Part shown: piece after piece, positions 35,712 through 45,796 of the stretch | How positions within the stretch are numbered: the first letter of the stretch is position 1 | Layout: each line of letters opens with the position of its first letter | Origin: Bacteroidaceae bacterium HV4-6-C5C | Lineage (GTDB): Bacteria > Bacteroidota > Bacteroidia > Bacteroidales > Bacteroidaceae | Assembly: GCA_007896885.1 (NCBI GenBank) | Contig: VOIU01000004.1 | Coordinates: forward strand, 1-64,000 | Length of the DNA: 64,000 nt | Direction: 5' to 3' | Position numbers and translations under genes: made by a program | Notes under the pieces: generated by a model | The model's database searches: none | What the model saw: the letters and a program-made list of their open reading frames with translations, nothing else | What the model was told of the DNA's origin: nothing

Positions 35712-37013
35712 TTACTCTTTATTGACTACCTTGATATTCTTCCAAACAGATGATGTGATCAGATCTTTATCGTATTTACCATTCTTAGCTTTAATATTCA
35801 AATTCTCGAAAGTGAAGTTGGATAGTTGATATTTATCCGATTTTTCCACATTGAAGAATACATCGCATTCTAAATTGATATTACGCATTGTGACATGTTC
35901 GGAATAAGACTTCGGAGGTTCCTGAGCACCTTTTAGGTCAAAGAATTGAGTCCATGGCTTAATGAAGAGGCAGCTTCTGGCATCTCCTTTGATATCTTCA
36001 ACCAATATATATTCATATCGCTGTGGTGTATCGGGACGCATTTTCAACCACAATAGCCGACTGACATTACTCAGCGTACAACGGCGAAGGATAATATTTC
36101 TGTTATGAATGGATTCACTGCCACAAGTTAAAGCGCTGTGGCTGAAGCCGTATGTGCAGTCTTCAATGATGATATTTTTGTTCTCTCCATTTGTTGCATC
36201 TTTATCTGCCTGAGGACCTTTTCCTCCTTTTAATGCAATCGCATCATCGTTGACAGACATGTAGCAGTTCTTCACTAGGACATCACTGCACACATCAATA
36301 TCGATAGCATCGGTACTTGGAGCTTTTACAGGAGCACCGGGTGAGGTGATGGTCAAGTTCAACAACTTTATACGGTTGCATTTATAGATGTGTGTGGTCC
36401 AAAAAGGAGAGTTCATTAAATGTACTCCCGAAATCTGTACATCATTAGAGTTTGATATGTATACCAGGCGGGGACGAAGTTCATCCATATTGGTACATTT
36501 AGGAATTACCGTCCGTCTCAACCAAAACGATTTCCAGTATCTTAATCCGTTCCCGTTAATTGTTCCCTTACCGGACAGCGTAAAACCATCAACATGATCG
36601 GCATTGATTAATGCGGCAAAATATTTTAAGCTTTGACCTTCAATACGCGTATTGATAATGGGAAAGTTGCTGATATCATCACTTCCTTTCAGCACGGCTC
36701 CTTCTTCCAAGTATAGATGTGTTTTAGGCTTGAAAAATAAAGCTCCGGTCAGGTATGTTCCTTTTGGAACAATAACAACACCGCCATTTTTAGCAGCTTG
36801 ATCAATAACGGCTTGAATTTTGTCTGTTTGTAACAATGTGCTGTCGTTGACTATTCCATAATTAGCCAAATTGTACTTACTTCCTAAAGTTGAGATATTG
36901 ACAACTTCATTTTGTTTGAACCAATTGGGAATAAGGGTCCCATCAGGAAACTTCTCTTGAGCTAGAACTGACAGCGAAATCAATAAGCTGAAAAATACAG
37001 AAACGAATTTCAT
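35712..37013 (-). CDS. Glycoside hydrolase family 28 (polygalacturonase-like)
   Basis: A 433-residue secreted protein (signal peptide ending near VLAQ). A right-handed parallel beta-helix is indicated by repeated short strands, with the GH28 catalytic block STDAIDIDVCSDV (first Asp), VNDDAIALKGGKG (paired Asp) and CTYGFSHSALTCGSES (His). These fit the NTD-DD-GHG type motifs in divergent form. It may remove galacturonate or similar residues from pectin. The gene is alone with a YceI gene downstream on its strand-neighbourhood, not inside a visible PUL. Confidence 0.85.
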   Translation of the reverse strand: MKFVSVFFSLLISLSVLAQEKFPDGTLIPNWFKQNEVVNISTLGSKYNLANYGIVNDSTLLQTDKIQAVIDQAAKNGGVVIVPKGTYLTGALFFKPKTHLYLEEGAVLKGSDDISNFPIINTRIEGQSLKYFAALINADHVDGFTLSGKGTINGNGLRYWKSFWLRRTVIPKCTNMDELRPRLVYISNSNDVQISGVHLMNSPFWTTHIYKCNRIKLLNLTITSPGAPVKAPSTDAIDIDVCSDVLVKNCYMSVNDDAIALKGGKGPQADKDATNGENKNIIIEDCTYGFSHSALTCGSESIHNRNIILRRCTLSNVSRLLWLKMRPDTPQRYEYILVEDIKGDARSCLFIKPWTQFFDLKGAQEPPKSYSEHVTMRNINLECDVFFNVEKSDKYQLSNFTFENLNIKAKNGKYDKDLITSSVWKNIKVVNKE

Positions 37014-37188
37014 GGCTTTTATTTATTGCTGGTTAATACTACAATCCGTAAACGGATGATTTACGGACAAATCAATTTAATCGTTGCAAAAATAAGGATT
37101 ATTATCTGCAGGGATACCTCTATATCCCTCTCATTTCCTGTGAGATTTGTCAGTTTAAATGGCTGTTTTGACTGCATAGGCAAAGAAT

Positions 37189-37232
37189 GAGCGGATTTTT
37201 AAGTCGTTTCCTGCAACTTTAAAAATCCGCTC
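37189..37232 (-). terminator. Hairpin near the end of the YceI gene
   Basis: GAGCGGATTTTTAAGT (37189-37204) pairs with ACTTTAAAAATCCGCTC (37216-37232) with one bulge. It lies 25 bp beyond the YceI stop on the minus strand. The T run is within the stem. Confidence 0.6.
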
Positions 37233-37256
37233 ACTATAACTTTTATTGTGTGGAGT

Positions 37257-37853
37257 TTACTTTTGTGGACTAAACTCAAGATTTGCGTCAATACTGACTT
37301 TATCCGAAATCATAGCTTCAGGAAATTTTGGCCCTAAATCGAAATCCTTACGGCTTATCGTGCCGCTAACCTTAAATCCGGCTGTTTCATTATTATTCAT
37401 CGGATTAGTAACTTTGCCGAAGTATTTCACATCCAGCACAACCGGTTTGGTGATGCCATGGAACGTTAATGTTCCGTAGATCTTTCCGTATTGTGTACCT
37501 TGTTTCCCCGCTTTGGCTGGAGTCTTAACTACCTTAGTACTATTGAAAACCAATTCCGGATATTTCTCCGCATCAAAAAAGTCTGCTGACTTCAGGTGAT
37601 TGTCGCGCATCTCAACGCCTGTATTGATGCTCGAAACCTTTGCAGTAACTTTTATTTTCATATCCGAGTAATCAGGTTTTGAAGTTGTAACTTCCGCCGA
37701 AAAGTCAGAAAAGTAACCTTCAATTTCGGATATTGTGAGATGTTTCACTACAAAGCCCAAGCGGGAATGAGGCGGATCATTTTTCCATGTAGTCTGTGCT
37801 GATGCAGCGATTACTAAAAGAGAGATCAGTGAAAATAAAAAATACTTTTTCAT
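37257..37853 (-). CDS. YceI-family periplasmic lipocalin-like protein
   Basis: A 198-residue secreted protein (signal peptide ending ASAQ). Typical YceI pattern: DPPHSRLGFVVKHLTISEIEGYFSDFSAEV, MRDNHLKSADFFDAEKYPELVF and the C-terminal SRKDFDLG. YceI proteins bind polyisoprenoid lipids in an extended lipocalin barrel. Role in this organism unknown. Confidence 0.92.
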   Translation of the reverse strand: MKKYFLFSLISLLVIAASAQTTWKNDPPHSRLGFVVKHLTISEIEGYFSDFSAEVTTSKPDYSDMKIKVTAKVSSINTGVEMRDNHLKSADFFDAEKYPELVFNSTKVVKTPAKAGKQGTQYGKIYGTLTFHGITKPVVLDVKYFGKVTNPMNNNETAGFKVSGTISRKDFDLGPKFPEAMISDKVSIDANLEFSPQK

Positions 37854-38081
37854 AATAAACGTTCTATTTTAATTCAACATAATAAGTTGCTTACTGTCTT
37901 TATCGATTTTGATATAACAAAGATATTGCGACTATGTTTATTAAAATATGGCATTTTATTTTATTCAATTAATTGCTTTATAGTATGTTACATTATACTA
38001 TAAAGCTTGTATTCATTTTATTTTTATTGAAGATCACTCTTTTATCTGATATGTGAAGGTAGAAGAGTCATACCTACTTCC

Positions 38082-38264
38082 TTATTTTAACTCCTTATTT
38101 TCTTCATATATGCTAGCTATAAAGCCTCCCATAAGAGCTCCTAATACACAATTTGCCCAGCATTCGGCGGAGAAAGGAAAGACTCCCCAATAACATCCCC
38201 AATAATACCAATAGATAAAACCAAGAATAGAACCGCATAACATGCTTGTTAATATTACTTTCAT
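38082..38264 (-). CDS. Small two-helix membrane protein (DUF6132-like)
   Basis: A 60-residue protein. Two hydrophobic helices flank a Cys-containing loop: GFIYWYYWGCYWGVFPFSAECWANCVLGALMGGFIA. The pattern WGC...CP/FS-like-A...GALMGG resembles the DUF6132 family of small Bacteroidetes membrane proteins, often near thioredoxin-like genes. The start overlaps the thioredoxin-like stop by 4 bp, so the two are translated together. Confidence 0.7.
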   Translation of the reverse strand: MKVILTSMLCGSILGFIYWYYWGCYWGVFPFSAECWANCVLGALMGGFIASIYEENKELK

Positions 38265-38698
38265 TTTATTTCACGTTGATATATCATTTGGAGACTTGAA
38301 TATGAGATTACTCCCATGATTCTTCTTTTTTCTATTCCGTTTTTGAATATTAAAATATTGGGCACCTCCGATATATTATATTGATTTATTATAGAGTCGC
38401 ATTGAAAAGCTGTATTTATTTTAAAGAAGTGACTATGATTGGTTTGATCTTTAGCCAATTCAGTCAACTTTTTCTCCATATTTTCACATGCGGTTAAATT
38501 CGATCTATAAAATAATACAAAGCATAAGTCAGAGCGTATGGCATTGAAAAAGCTTGCAGAGTCAATTTTAACCAACGAGGAACCGTGGTCGTACGATTCC
38601 CCGTTTATACTATTGCTAGTATTTATAAATTGGCACACGAGAAAGAAAATAATCATTGCTACTATAAAGTGTAATGGCTTGAAATATGTTCTTTTCAT
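38261..38698 (-). CDS. Membrane-anchored thioredoxin-like protein lacking CxxC
   Basis: A 145-residue protein with an N-terminal signal anchor (residues about 9-27) and a thioredoxin fold: FVLFYRSNLTACENMEKKLTELAK, then INQYNISEVPNILIFKNG with the cis-Pro loop. The active-site region has a single Cys (TACENM) instead of CxxC, so it is not an ordinary disulphide reductase. It overlaps the small membrane protein and follows the TolC gene by 40 bp, so it belongs to the efflux operon. Confidence 0.8.
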   Translation of the reverse strand: MKRTYFKPLHFIVAMIIFFLVCQFINTSNSINGESYDHGSSLVKIDSASFFNAIRSDLCFVLFYRSNLTACENMEKKLTELAKDQTNHSHFFKINTAFQCDSIINQYNISEVPNILIFKNGIEKRRIMGVISYSSLQMIYQREIK

Positions 38699-38738
38699 AT
38701 TATCTTAGTTTATTATTGCCAAAATATAAATGCTGATT

Positions 38739-40037
38739 TCATTTTATAGCTGTTTCTCCTGTAGATTGAAGATAAGCTACTTTCTTTACTTGATATTCTG
38801 CAAATGCATCTATATACTGATTTTTGCTTTGTTGATACAACGATTGTGCTTCCAATAAATTGCTCATGTTCACTGTTCCGGCTTTATAATAATCTTCGTG
38901 TAAACGAAGGTTTTCGCTGGCTTGCTCTATTGATTTATTGGATAAAAGGATTTGTTGATAAGCATCATCCAATTCGTTCCAATTCTTTTGCATCTTCAGA
39001 ATAAGTAATTCGCTATTATCCTTTAATTCATCTTGTGCTATTTTTAATTGTATTTTTCTTCTTTTTATAGCGTGTGAACCACCCCACCAATCGGATATTG
39101 GGACTGAAATTGTAGCAAAAGCTATGCCGTATGAATTGTTTTTATCAAATATATAATCGTGCATATATCCGGCACCTATGCCCACTGATGGCAGTTGTTT
39201 CCCTATCTCAATCTTTTTTTGTAAGTTCTGAACTTCAATATTCTTTCGGAGTAGCTCGTATTCGGGAGTAAGCATTAATGACGTCTGATGATTTCTCATT
39301 AACTCCAGAGGTCGTTGAAGTTCTTTTAGTTCCATGGTCTGTCCTTTTATATCAAAGCCATCAAGCTGCTCACCAATATATTGTGCCAGTACTTTTTTAC
39401 ATATATCTATAGCATTTATCAATTTTAATCTATCAGCCTCAATGCTATTTTGCTTTAGCTCGACTTGCAGGAGATCATTTTTGTTTCTCACTCCAGCATT
39501 TACTGCCGATTGAGCATCATTATTTAAAGTCTGGAGCATAGTTTTTATGCTTACAACTGTTTTTAGCTTTTCCTTTAAGCTTATAATTTGCCAAAAATAT
39601 TGTTCAACTGTGTAGGAGACTTCATTCTCTGATTGTTGCATTTGGATTTTACTGACTTCTGTTCCAACTTTAGCCAACTTGTTTCCATTAACAATTTGTC
39701 CACCTGCAAAAACCGGTTGTGTAGCTAAAATACCACCCGATACCCCGTTCTTTAAAAGAGATAAGTTCATACCTGGTGCCACATTCATTTCAATAAGATT
39801 CTTGTTTGCACTGAATGCTGTAGCCGATGCGCTCACAGATGGAAAGAACTTCGTAAACATTTCCTTTTCAGTCTGTTTGCTACTTTCAGTTTCATTATTC
39901 GCTTTTCTTATCTTTATATTTTGTTTTAATGCAGCGGTTCTGCATTCGTCAAGGGTATATTCTTTTTGTCCCCATGCAGGTTGTGCAATTGTACAGCATG
40001 CTGTAATTGCAATGATTAATGTGGTATAACCTTTCAT
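38739..40037 (-). CDS. TolC-family outer-membrane efflux protein
   Basis: A 432-residue protein with signal peptide (ending near AWGQ). Two repeats of long coiled-coil helices, starting YTLDECRTAALKQNIKIRKAN, mark the TolC/OEP fold; VSVPISDWWGGSHAIKRRKIQL matches the second repeat. It forms the outer-membrane channel for the RND pump encoded 10 bp upstream. Confidence 0.92.
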   Translation of the reverse strand: MKGYTTLIIAITACCTIAQPAWGQKEYTLDECRTAALKQNIKIRKANNETESSKQTEKEMFTKFFPSVSASATAFSANKNLIEMNVAPGMNLSLLKNGVSGGILATQPVFAGGQIVNGNKLAKVGTEVSKIQMQQSENEVSYTVEQYFWQIISLKEKLKTVVSIKTMLQTLNNDAQSAVNAGVRNKNDLLQVELKQNSIEADRLKLINAIDICKKVLAQYIGEQLDGFDIKGQTMELKELQRPLELMRNHQTSLMLTPEYELLRKNIEVQNLQKKIEIGKQLPSVGIGAGYMHDYIFDKNNSYGIAFATISVPISDWWGGSHAIKRRKIQLKIAQDELKDNSELLILKMQKNWNELDDAYQQILLSNKSIEQASENLRLHEDYYKAGTVNMSNLLEAQSLYQQSKNQYIDAFAEYQVKKVAYLQSTGETAIK

Positions 40038-40047
40038 GCTTCTTTAT

Positions 40048-43000
40048 TTATGCAAATTCATTTTCTATTAATTGTGATTTTAAACGTTGCTTTTGAAGTT
40101 TTTTCATCAGCATCCAGTATGATACAGGCAATACGGTAAGAATGAACACCATGGTAATTAGCGTTCCATAAAAAATAACGGTTCCCATAGGCATCCAAAG
40201 CCCGCTTCCTCCCAAAATCATAGGTATAACTCCAACCGAAGCTGCTGCAGAAGTTAGGAAAATTGGACGCATACGGCGTTTTGCCGAATAATATATAGCA
40301 TTACGTACTGACATTCTTTCTTTGCTTCGGAGTTCTTCTGCATAATCGATCATGATTATACCGTTTCGTACTAGTATACCCATCAAACTTACAATACCTA
40401 GTATACACGTCATACTTAGGTCAACTCCTTGTATCCATATTCCTGCGGCGGTACCGAAAAAGCATAAGCTTAAGCTCAACAATAGTAGAGTAGCTGTACT
40501 AATTCTTTTAAAATGACCGATAAGAATAAAGTAAATAATTCCTATCGCTATGAGTAAGGCTCCAATAAGATGAGGTGTCTCTTCTCCATTCTCTTCGTAA
40601 TCACCACCATAAGTCAGAGTAACTCCTTTCGGCATTGGTTGCTTCTTCAAGATATCTTCCACTTTTGAGGTGGCGTTCATGACATTAATGTTTCTTTTAA
40701 CCTCAGCTATAACTGAAATTGTCCTTATTCCATTTCGTCTCGCAATTTGTCCGTCTTGCCAAACCGGAGTTATTTGCGCAACTTGGCGTAAAGGCACATT
40801 CGTAATACCTCCATATGCAGGTATTAATTCATTCTGAATATCACTAATGGATGCAGAGTCCGCCTTATTACTTTTCAATACAATTGGCATGTCGTAATCA
40901 CCTTGCCATGTTGTTGCCAGAGTAATGCCATTGCTATATCGAGACGCCAATGTAGAAGCCAGCATTCCATTAGTAATCCCTAGTCGGTTTGATTGGTCTT
41001 CGTCTAAAGTGACTTGCACTCCAGCCAACTGCTCGTTAAAATCAGTGCGAATAAGATTTAGTTCAGGTAAAGTACGTAGAATCTGCTCTATTTTATGCGC
41101 CTCTCGCTTTAAATCGGATAGGCTATCTCCGCTGATTCTTATTTCAATAGGGTTGGTAGCACTTCCATATCCTAATTGCTTAAATCGAACGACTGCTTCC
41201 GGGAAAAACGTTGAATATTTAGGAGTATATTCATTGAGTACCTCCACAGTCGCTTTATTGCTTGTTGTGTTTACTATGAATTGGGCAAAATTGCTTCCTC
41301 CAAGTCTGGGGGCATACGAAGTTTGGAAGCGCGGTGAGCTTGTTCCTTTAAATGATGCTATGGAAACTATACGAGCGTCTTTCCGGAGTATATGCTCCAG
41401 GCTGTCTGCTATCAGGGCTGTTTTCTTTAATGATGTCCCTGTTGGCATTTCTATTTCCACAGCAAATTGGTTACGTTCTGCTACAGGCATGAGTTTCTGT
41501 GGTGCTTTACCCAATAAAAGAATGCCTGCTACTACTGATACTAGTCCGATAGCAATAACAATGCGAGGATACATAAAACAGATATTCAGAATTTTGTCAT
41601 ATCCGCTTTGAATAAAATCGAGAAAAGAAAAACTCTTTTTTTGCTTCTTACTTTTTTGTAATGGTTTTCTTATGAAATAAAACATTAAGAAAGGAACCAC
41701 CAACTCCGCTACAAGTAAAGAAATGAGTAGAATTAAAGTAATGGCCCATGGAAAGCTCATTAAAAAGTCATGTGTCATTCCTTTCATCGTAAAAAGGAAT
41801 GGGAAGAAGGTAATACTTATAGCCATTGTAGCCGAGAAGATAGACTTGAAAAAGTGGGTGGCACTTTGTATTGCGGCATTCCAACGTGATAGCCCTTCTG
41901 AAATCTTTTCCAAATAATTATCTATTATAACAATGGAATTATCCACGATCATACCTAATGTTACGATTAGAGCGGCTAATGTAACTGTATTCAACTCAAT
42001 TCCAAATGCATAAAATAAGCCTAAGGAAATAAATATTGTAATGGGTATTGTTGATGCTGCAATTACTGCAACTCTTAAAGGAAGCAGCAACATGACGACT
42101 ATGACTACCGCTGCAATGGCAATAAGCAGCTCATGTAGAAAATTTTCTACGCTGTGCTCTACCACTTGGCTTTGGTCGGTTATTTTAAACAATTGAACTT
42201 CAGATGGCAATACTTCTTTCTTGAAATTATCCAAGGTTTTATTAATCTCATCGCCCATCTTCACAATATTCTGTCCATCTTTCATTTCCACACTCAACAA
42301 TAAGCACTTCTTTCCATTATTAGTGATGTATGATTCCGGTTCATTATATTCTTTTACGACATTGGCTATGTCTTTCAAGCGTATATTATTACCTTTCGGA
42401 TCGGAGTAAATAATCATCTCTTGTACATCCCGCACCGTATTAAATGATTTGCTAACATAGATAGGTGCGGTATAGTTGCTTGACTTTATACGCCCGGCAG
42501 TCGTTTTAAATCCTTTGATAAATAGTTGGACTGCAAGTGTCTCTTCATTAATGCCATATTGCGAAAGTTTCTTATTATCCAAATAGATCGAAATCTGCTC
42601 TTTTCTCATTCCTAAGACATTCATTCTAGCTATACTCTCTATCTTCCGCAGATGATCTTTGAGATCATCCATGTAAGTTTTCAACTCTTTAAAAGTCTTC
42701 TCATTACTTTCTATCGTTATAAGCATTGCTGAAGTGTCTCCAAAATCATCCATCACAACGACAGCAGCTACACCGCTTGGCAACTCTCTCTTAAATTGGT
42801 TTATGCCATGTTTAAATTTGCTCCAGAACTCATCTTTATTGTTTAAATTATCATTGAGTTCTACTTGCACAATTGCCATGCCGTCTTTACTGTAAGAAAA
42901 TGTCTTTCTTTTTTTTACCTCTTTATAGCTAAAGATGTAATTCTCTAAAGGCTTAGTGACTTGTTCTTCAATTTCCGCTGCAGTAGCGCCGGGATATGCT

Positions 43001-43155
43001 ACCGCCACTATCCCTTGGCGAATTGTGAAATTGGGGAACTCGTTTTTTCCCATTTCAGATAATCCGTAGATTCCGAATGCCATGAGCACAGATACTAGCA
43101 AAATAATAATTTGCCGATAGTGCATAGCCCACTCTACAATATTTTGTTTTTTCAT
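40048..43155 (-). CDS. RND efflux pump, inner-membrane transporter
   Basis: A 1035-residue RND protein with two sets of six transmembrane helices and two large periplasmic domains. N-terminal helix AMHYRQIIILLVSVLMAFGIYGLSEM and the double-porter motif AYPGATAAEIEEQVTKPLE are typical. In helix 4 the proton-relay segment reads LGMIVDNSIVIIDN, keeping one Asp and having Asn in place of the second; helix 10 reads ILVRNGIIMIDYAEE with Arg in the Lys position. Such changes are known among RND subfamilies, so the substrate class is uncertain. Operon with adaptor and TolC. Confidence 0.93.
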   Translation of the reverse strand: MKKQNIVEWAMHYRQIIILLVSVLMAFGIYGLSEMGKNEFPNFTIRQGIVAVAYPGATAAEIEEQVTKPLENYIFSYKEVKKRKTFSYSKDGMAIVQVELNDNLNNKDEFWSKFKHGINQFKRELPSGVAAVVVMDDFGDTSAMLITIESNEKTFKELKTYMDDLKDHLRKIESIARMNVLGMRKEQISIYLDNKKLSQYGINEETLAVQLFIKGFKTTAGRIKSSNYTAPIYVSKSFNTVRDVQEMIIYSDPKGNNIRLKDIANVVKEYNEPESYITNNGKKCLLLSVEMKDGQNIVKMGDEINKTLDNFKKEVLPSEVQLFKITDQSQVVEHSVENFLHELLIAIAAVVIVVMLLLPLRVAVIAASTIPITIFISLGLFYAFGIELNTVTLAALIVTLGMIVDNSIVIIDNYLEKISEGLSRWNAAIQSATHFFKSIFSATMAISITFFPFLFTMKGMTHDFLMSFPWAITLILLISLLVAELVVPFLMFYFIRKPLQKSKKQKKSFSFLDFIQSGYDKILNICFMYPRIVIAIGLVSVVAGILLLGKAPQKLMPVAERNQFAVEIEMPTGTSLKKTALIADSLEHILRKDARIVSIASFKGTSSPRFQTSYAPRLGGSNFAQFIVNTTSNKATVEVLNEYTPKYSTFFPEAVVRFKQLGYGSATNPIEIRISGDSLSDLKREAHKIEQILRTLPELNLIRTDFNEQLAGVQVTLDEDQSNRLGITNGMLASTLASRYSNGITLATTWQGDYDMPIVLKSNKADSASISDIQNELIPAYGGITNVPLRQVAQITPVWQDGQIARRNGIRTISVIAEVKRNINVMNATSKVEDILKKQPMPKGVTLTYGGDYEENGEETPHLIGALLIAIGIIYFILIGHFKRISTATLLLLSLSLCFFGTAAGIWIQGVDLSMTCILGIVSLMGILVRNGIIMIDYAEELRSKERMSVRNAIYYSAKRRMRPIFLTSAAASVGVIPMILGGSGLWMPMGTVIFYGTLITMVFILTVLPVSYWMLMKKLQKQRLKSQLIENEFA

Positions 43156-43163
43156 ACTTGTTT

Positions 43164-44195
43164 TTATTTTATAATATTAACAGGTGTGTTTTCACTAACT
43201 TTTTGTTGGCCTTCTACAATTACCTGATCTCCGGATTCAAGTCCGCTATTAATGATCGTATTCTTATCTGAGAAGCCCTTCCACTGTATAAATCTTCTTT
43301 GTGCTTTTCCTTCTTTTACAATCCAGATAAAAGAATGATTGTTTTCATCAAGTTGGATAAGTTGGGTAGGTAACATTAGCATAGAGTTTCCTTTTTTATT
43401 TAGGTTAACTTTAACTTGGCAAACCATACCCGGCATTAGTTTGCCATTTGGATTATCCACTATTGCTTTTACTTCGTAAGAGCGTGACAGTGGATTCGCA
43501 CTTATTCCTTTTTCGATTACTTTTCCTTCAAAATCTTGAGAGTTTAGAGCAGGTACTATAAGCTTTAATGTTTGTCCTATGTTTATTCCTGAAATTTCAT
43601 TTTCAGGTACCGCTATTTTAATTTTGATTTGATTAATAGTCACAAGCTTTACTATTGGTGAGCCGGGCATGACATTTTCTCCCGCATCTGCAAATTTTTC
43701 CGATATGACGCCACTAAAAGGAGCATAGAGCTTACAGTCTTGCATATCCTTACGAGCTATCTTTTCAGAAGCAGAAGCTTGTTCCAATTTACTTTGTACT
43801 TCGACCCATTGCATTTCAGGCAGACTCCCTTTATCATGTAATAGTTTCATTCGCTGATAAGAGTCTTTCGCTTGATTTAGTGTAGCCGCCGCTATATTGT
43901 ATGCATTTCGCAAAGTAGCGTCATCTGCTATTGCTATTAATTCTCCTTTATGGATGTTTTTGCCGGTCGAAACAAGTATCTTCTTAAGTGTTCCTCCTAT
44001 ACTAAAACTTAGTGAGGTACCCGACATTTCTTCTGTTGTTCCTGAAAAATCGCGTTCAGCATCCCAATTTTCAACCTTTACTGTAATCACCTTTACCGGC
44101 AACGGATTAATGGTTTCTTTTTCTTGCTTTTTGCCACACCCTGTCATTAATAGTCCAGCCCATAAGCACAAAAATACATAGCTATTTTTTTTCAT
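43164..44195 (-). CDS. RND periplasmic adaptor lipoprotein
   Basis: A 343-residue membrane-fusion protein with lipobox (LLMTGCGKK). Lipoyl-type halves appear as SFSIGGTLKKILVSTGKNIHKGELIAIAD and LYAPFSGVISEKFADAGENVMPG, flanking a helical hairpin. Beta-barrel and membrane-proximal domains follow. An upstream ATG at 44222 adds nine residues; ATG 44195 gives a normal lipoprotein signal. First gene of the operon, divergent from an AraC regulator. Confidence 0.92.
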   Translation of the reverse strand: MKKNSYVFLCLWAGLLMTGCGKKQEKETINPLPVKVITVKVENWDAERDFSGTTEEMSGTSLSFSIGGTLKKILVSTGKNIHKGELIAIADDATLRNAYNIAAATLNQAKDSYQRMKLLHDKGSLPEMQWVEVQSKLEQASASEKIARKDMQDCKLYAPFSGVISEKFADAGENVMPGSPIVKLVTINQIKIKIAVPENEISGINIGQTLKLIVPALNSQDFEGKVIEKGISANPLSRSYEVKAIVDNPNGKLMPGMVCQVKVNLNKKGNSMLMLPTQLIQLDENNHSFIWIVKEGKAQRRFIQWKGFSDKNTIINSGLESGDQVIVEGQQKVSENTPVNIIK

Positions 44196-44399
44196 ATACC
44201 AATTATTTAATAGATTTATCATTAATTTTTCAGCAAAAGTGATGTTTTTTAGAACATTACAAGTGTTCCAAAAGGGCGGTTTTGTGTTGTATTTCTCTGT
44301 ATATTAGGCTCTAAAAGAAATTTAGAGTATTTTTATAGCATAATGGAACACCGTTATGTCTCTTGTATTTATCATTTTTGCACAAAAGAAGTTACTGTT

Positions 44400-45314
44400 A
44401 TGGAAATAAAGGACACTATAAATGAAGTCGATTTTTCTTATCTTAGGAGAGAAGATTTCGTAAATTTCTTAAATGAAAATGTTGCTATCGTAGATGATCT
44501 GCAAGATCTTCCTGAGAGTTATGATTCTGTTAAGGTAAACGCTATTCTCATTTTATTCTGTCAGGAAGGTAAACTTCAATTGGACATAAATGCTAACACT
44601 TTTGTTGTACATAAAAATGATTTGCTGTTTTGTCGTCCCAACATTATTTTGAATAATTACATGATTACTCCTGATTTTAAAGGTCGGGTACTTATACTTT
44701 CCGAAGAATTAATTCAAAGTATGATGCACGGTAGCCGAAATAATTGGGATATGGCTTTTTATGTGAATAAAAATCCGGTTTTAAGTATAAGTACTGAGGA
44801 GGCTGATTTGATGAGTCAATATTGCCAAATGATAAATGCTAAGATCAAACGGGAAAAGAAGTCTTATCATTATGAAGTGGTTTATGCGTTGATAAGTGCT
44901 GTTCTTTATGAGATATTTGCTATTCTTTCAAACTCTGTGACTCTTTCCAATGATGACATGATGCGGCAAGGTGATATTCTTTTCAAAAAATTCATGGATC
45001 TACTACCGGAGTATGTCACTAAAGATCGTAGCGTGTCTTTTTATAGTGAGAAATTGTGTGTAACTCCAAAATATTTATCTGTAGTATGTAAGAGTTTGAC
45101 GGGAAAAACCGCTTTAGGATGGATTCACGATTACACAACAGAGGTTATTAGATATAAATTGAAACATTCCAGTCATTCTATAAAGGAAATTTCAGAATCA
45201 CTAAATTTCCCTAACCTTTCATTTTTTGGAAAGTATGTACGTTTACATTTAGGGATGTCTCCTACGGATTATCGAAAACAAATAAAACAATCTGTTAATG
45301 TTGACCGAATGTAG
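44400..45314 (+). CDS. AraC-family transcriptional regulator
   Basis: A 304-residue protein. The N-terminal 180 residues are a cupin-like sensor domain (ILILFCQEGKLQLDINANTFVVHKNDLLFCRPN). The C-terminal 100 residues hold two helix-turn-helix motifs, KLCVTPKYLSVVCKSLTGKTALGWI and SIKEISESLNFPNLSFFGKYVRLHLGMSPTDYR. A -7-like element (ATTTTTG, 44374-44380) lies upstream of ATG 44400, so the upstream ATG 44343 would be outside the transcript. Divergent from the RND operon, so it likely controls it. Confidence 0.87.
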   Translation: MEIKDTINEVDFSYLRREDFVNFLNENVAIVDDLQDLPESYDSVKVNAILILFCQEGKLQLDINANTFVVHKNDLLFCRPNIILNNYMITPDFKGRVLILSEELIQSMMHGSRNNWDMAFYVNKNPVLSISTEEADLMSQYCQMINAKIKREKKSYHYEVVYALISAVLYEIFAILSNSVTLSNDDMMRQGDILFKKFMDLLPEYVTKDRSVSFYSEKLCVTPKYLSVVCKSLTGKTALGWIHDYTTEVIRYKLKHSSHSIKEISESLNFPNLSFFGKYVRLHLGMSPTDYRKQIKQSVNVDRM

Positions 45315-45360
45315 AGATAGTGAATGTCTTCATTCTTTGTGTTTAAGATGCTCCTACTTC

Positions 45361-45528
45361 TTATTTTTTCAGTTTATCGTCTAAAGAGCTTTTTGGAGTA
45401 GATTGTTTTATTTGGGTTGATGGAGAGGTTATATTTGTATTCTTCTTCCCCAGCTTTTTAGCCTTTTCCCAAGCTGCTTTCCGGGCTTCATATTCTGCGT
45501 ATTGCTTTTCCAAATAATTATCTGCCAT
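45361..45528 (-). CDS. Small charged coiled-coil protein
   Basis: A 55-residue protein (MADNYLEKQYAEYEARKAAWEKAK at its N-terminus, then a polar Thr/Ser/Lys-rich tail). Highly charged helix followed by a disordered tail, no signal. ATG 45528 is preferred over the upstream ATG 45555. Similar short proteins occur in other Bacteroides genomes; role unknown. Confidence 0.65.
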   Translation of the reverse strand: MADNYLEKQYAEYEARKAAWEKAKKLGKKNTNITSPSTQIKQSTPKSSLDDKLKK

Positions 45529-45796
45529 AATGTTCCTTTCTTTATTATGATGCAAAGATAAAGTTTCTTCTTATCATAGTAGGCACTTTTTATTCTTCTT
45601 TTTTTGAAGGATGTGTATTCAACTTTAGGCATTTTCTTTAGTTGACTAGGCTTATATTAAAAAGACGATCATAAGTTGCTTTGTTCATAAACTTAAGTTT
45701 TTATAGAGGAAATTTCTATAAAAAATGATTGCTAGGGGAGATACTTTCCCCGATAATACCATCATTTTTTTATTTTTGTGACTTATTTAACTACTT

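Noticed and set aside
40925..41611. Plus-strand frame of 228 codons opposite the RND pump gene
   Set aside because: It is the shadow of a strong RND coding sequence and has no motif of its own.
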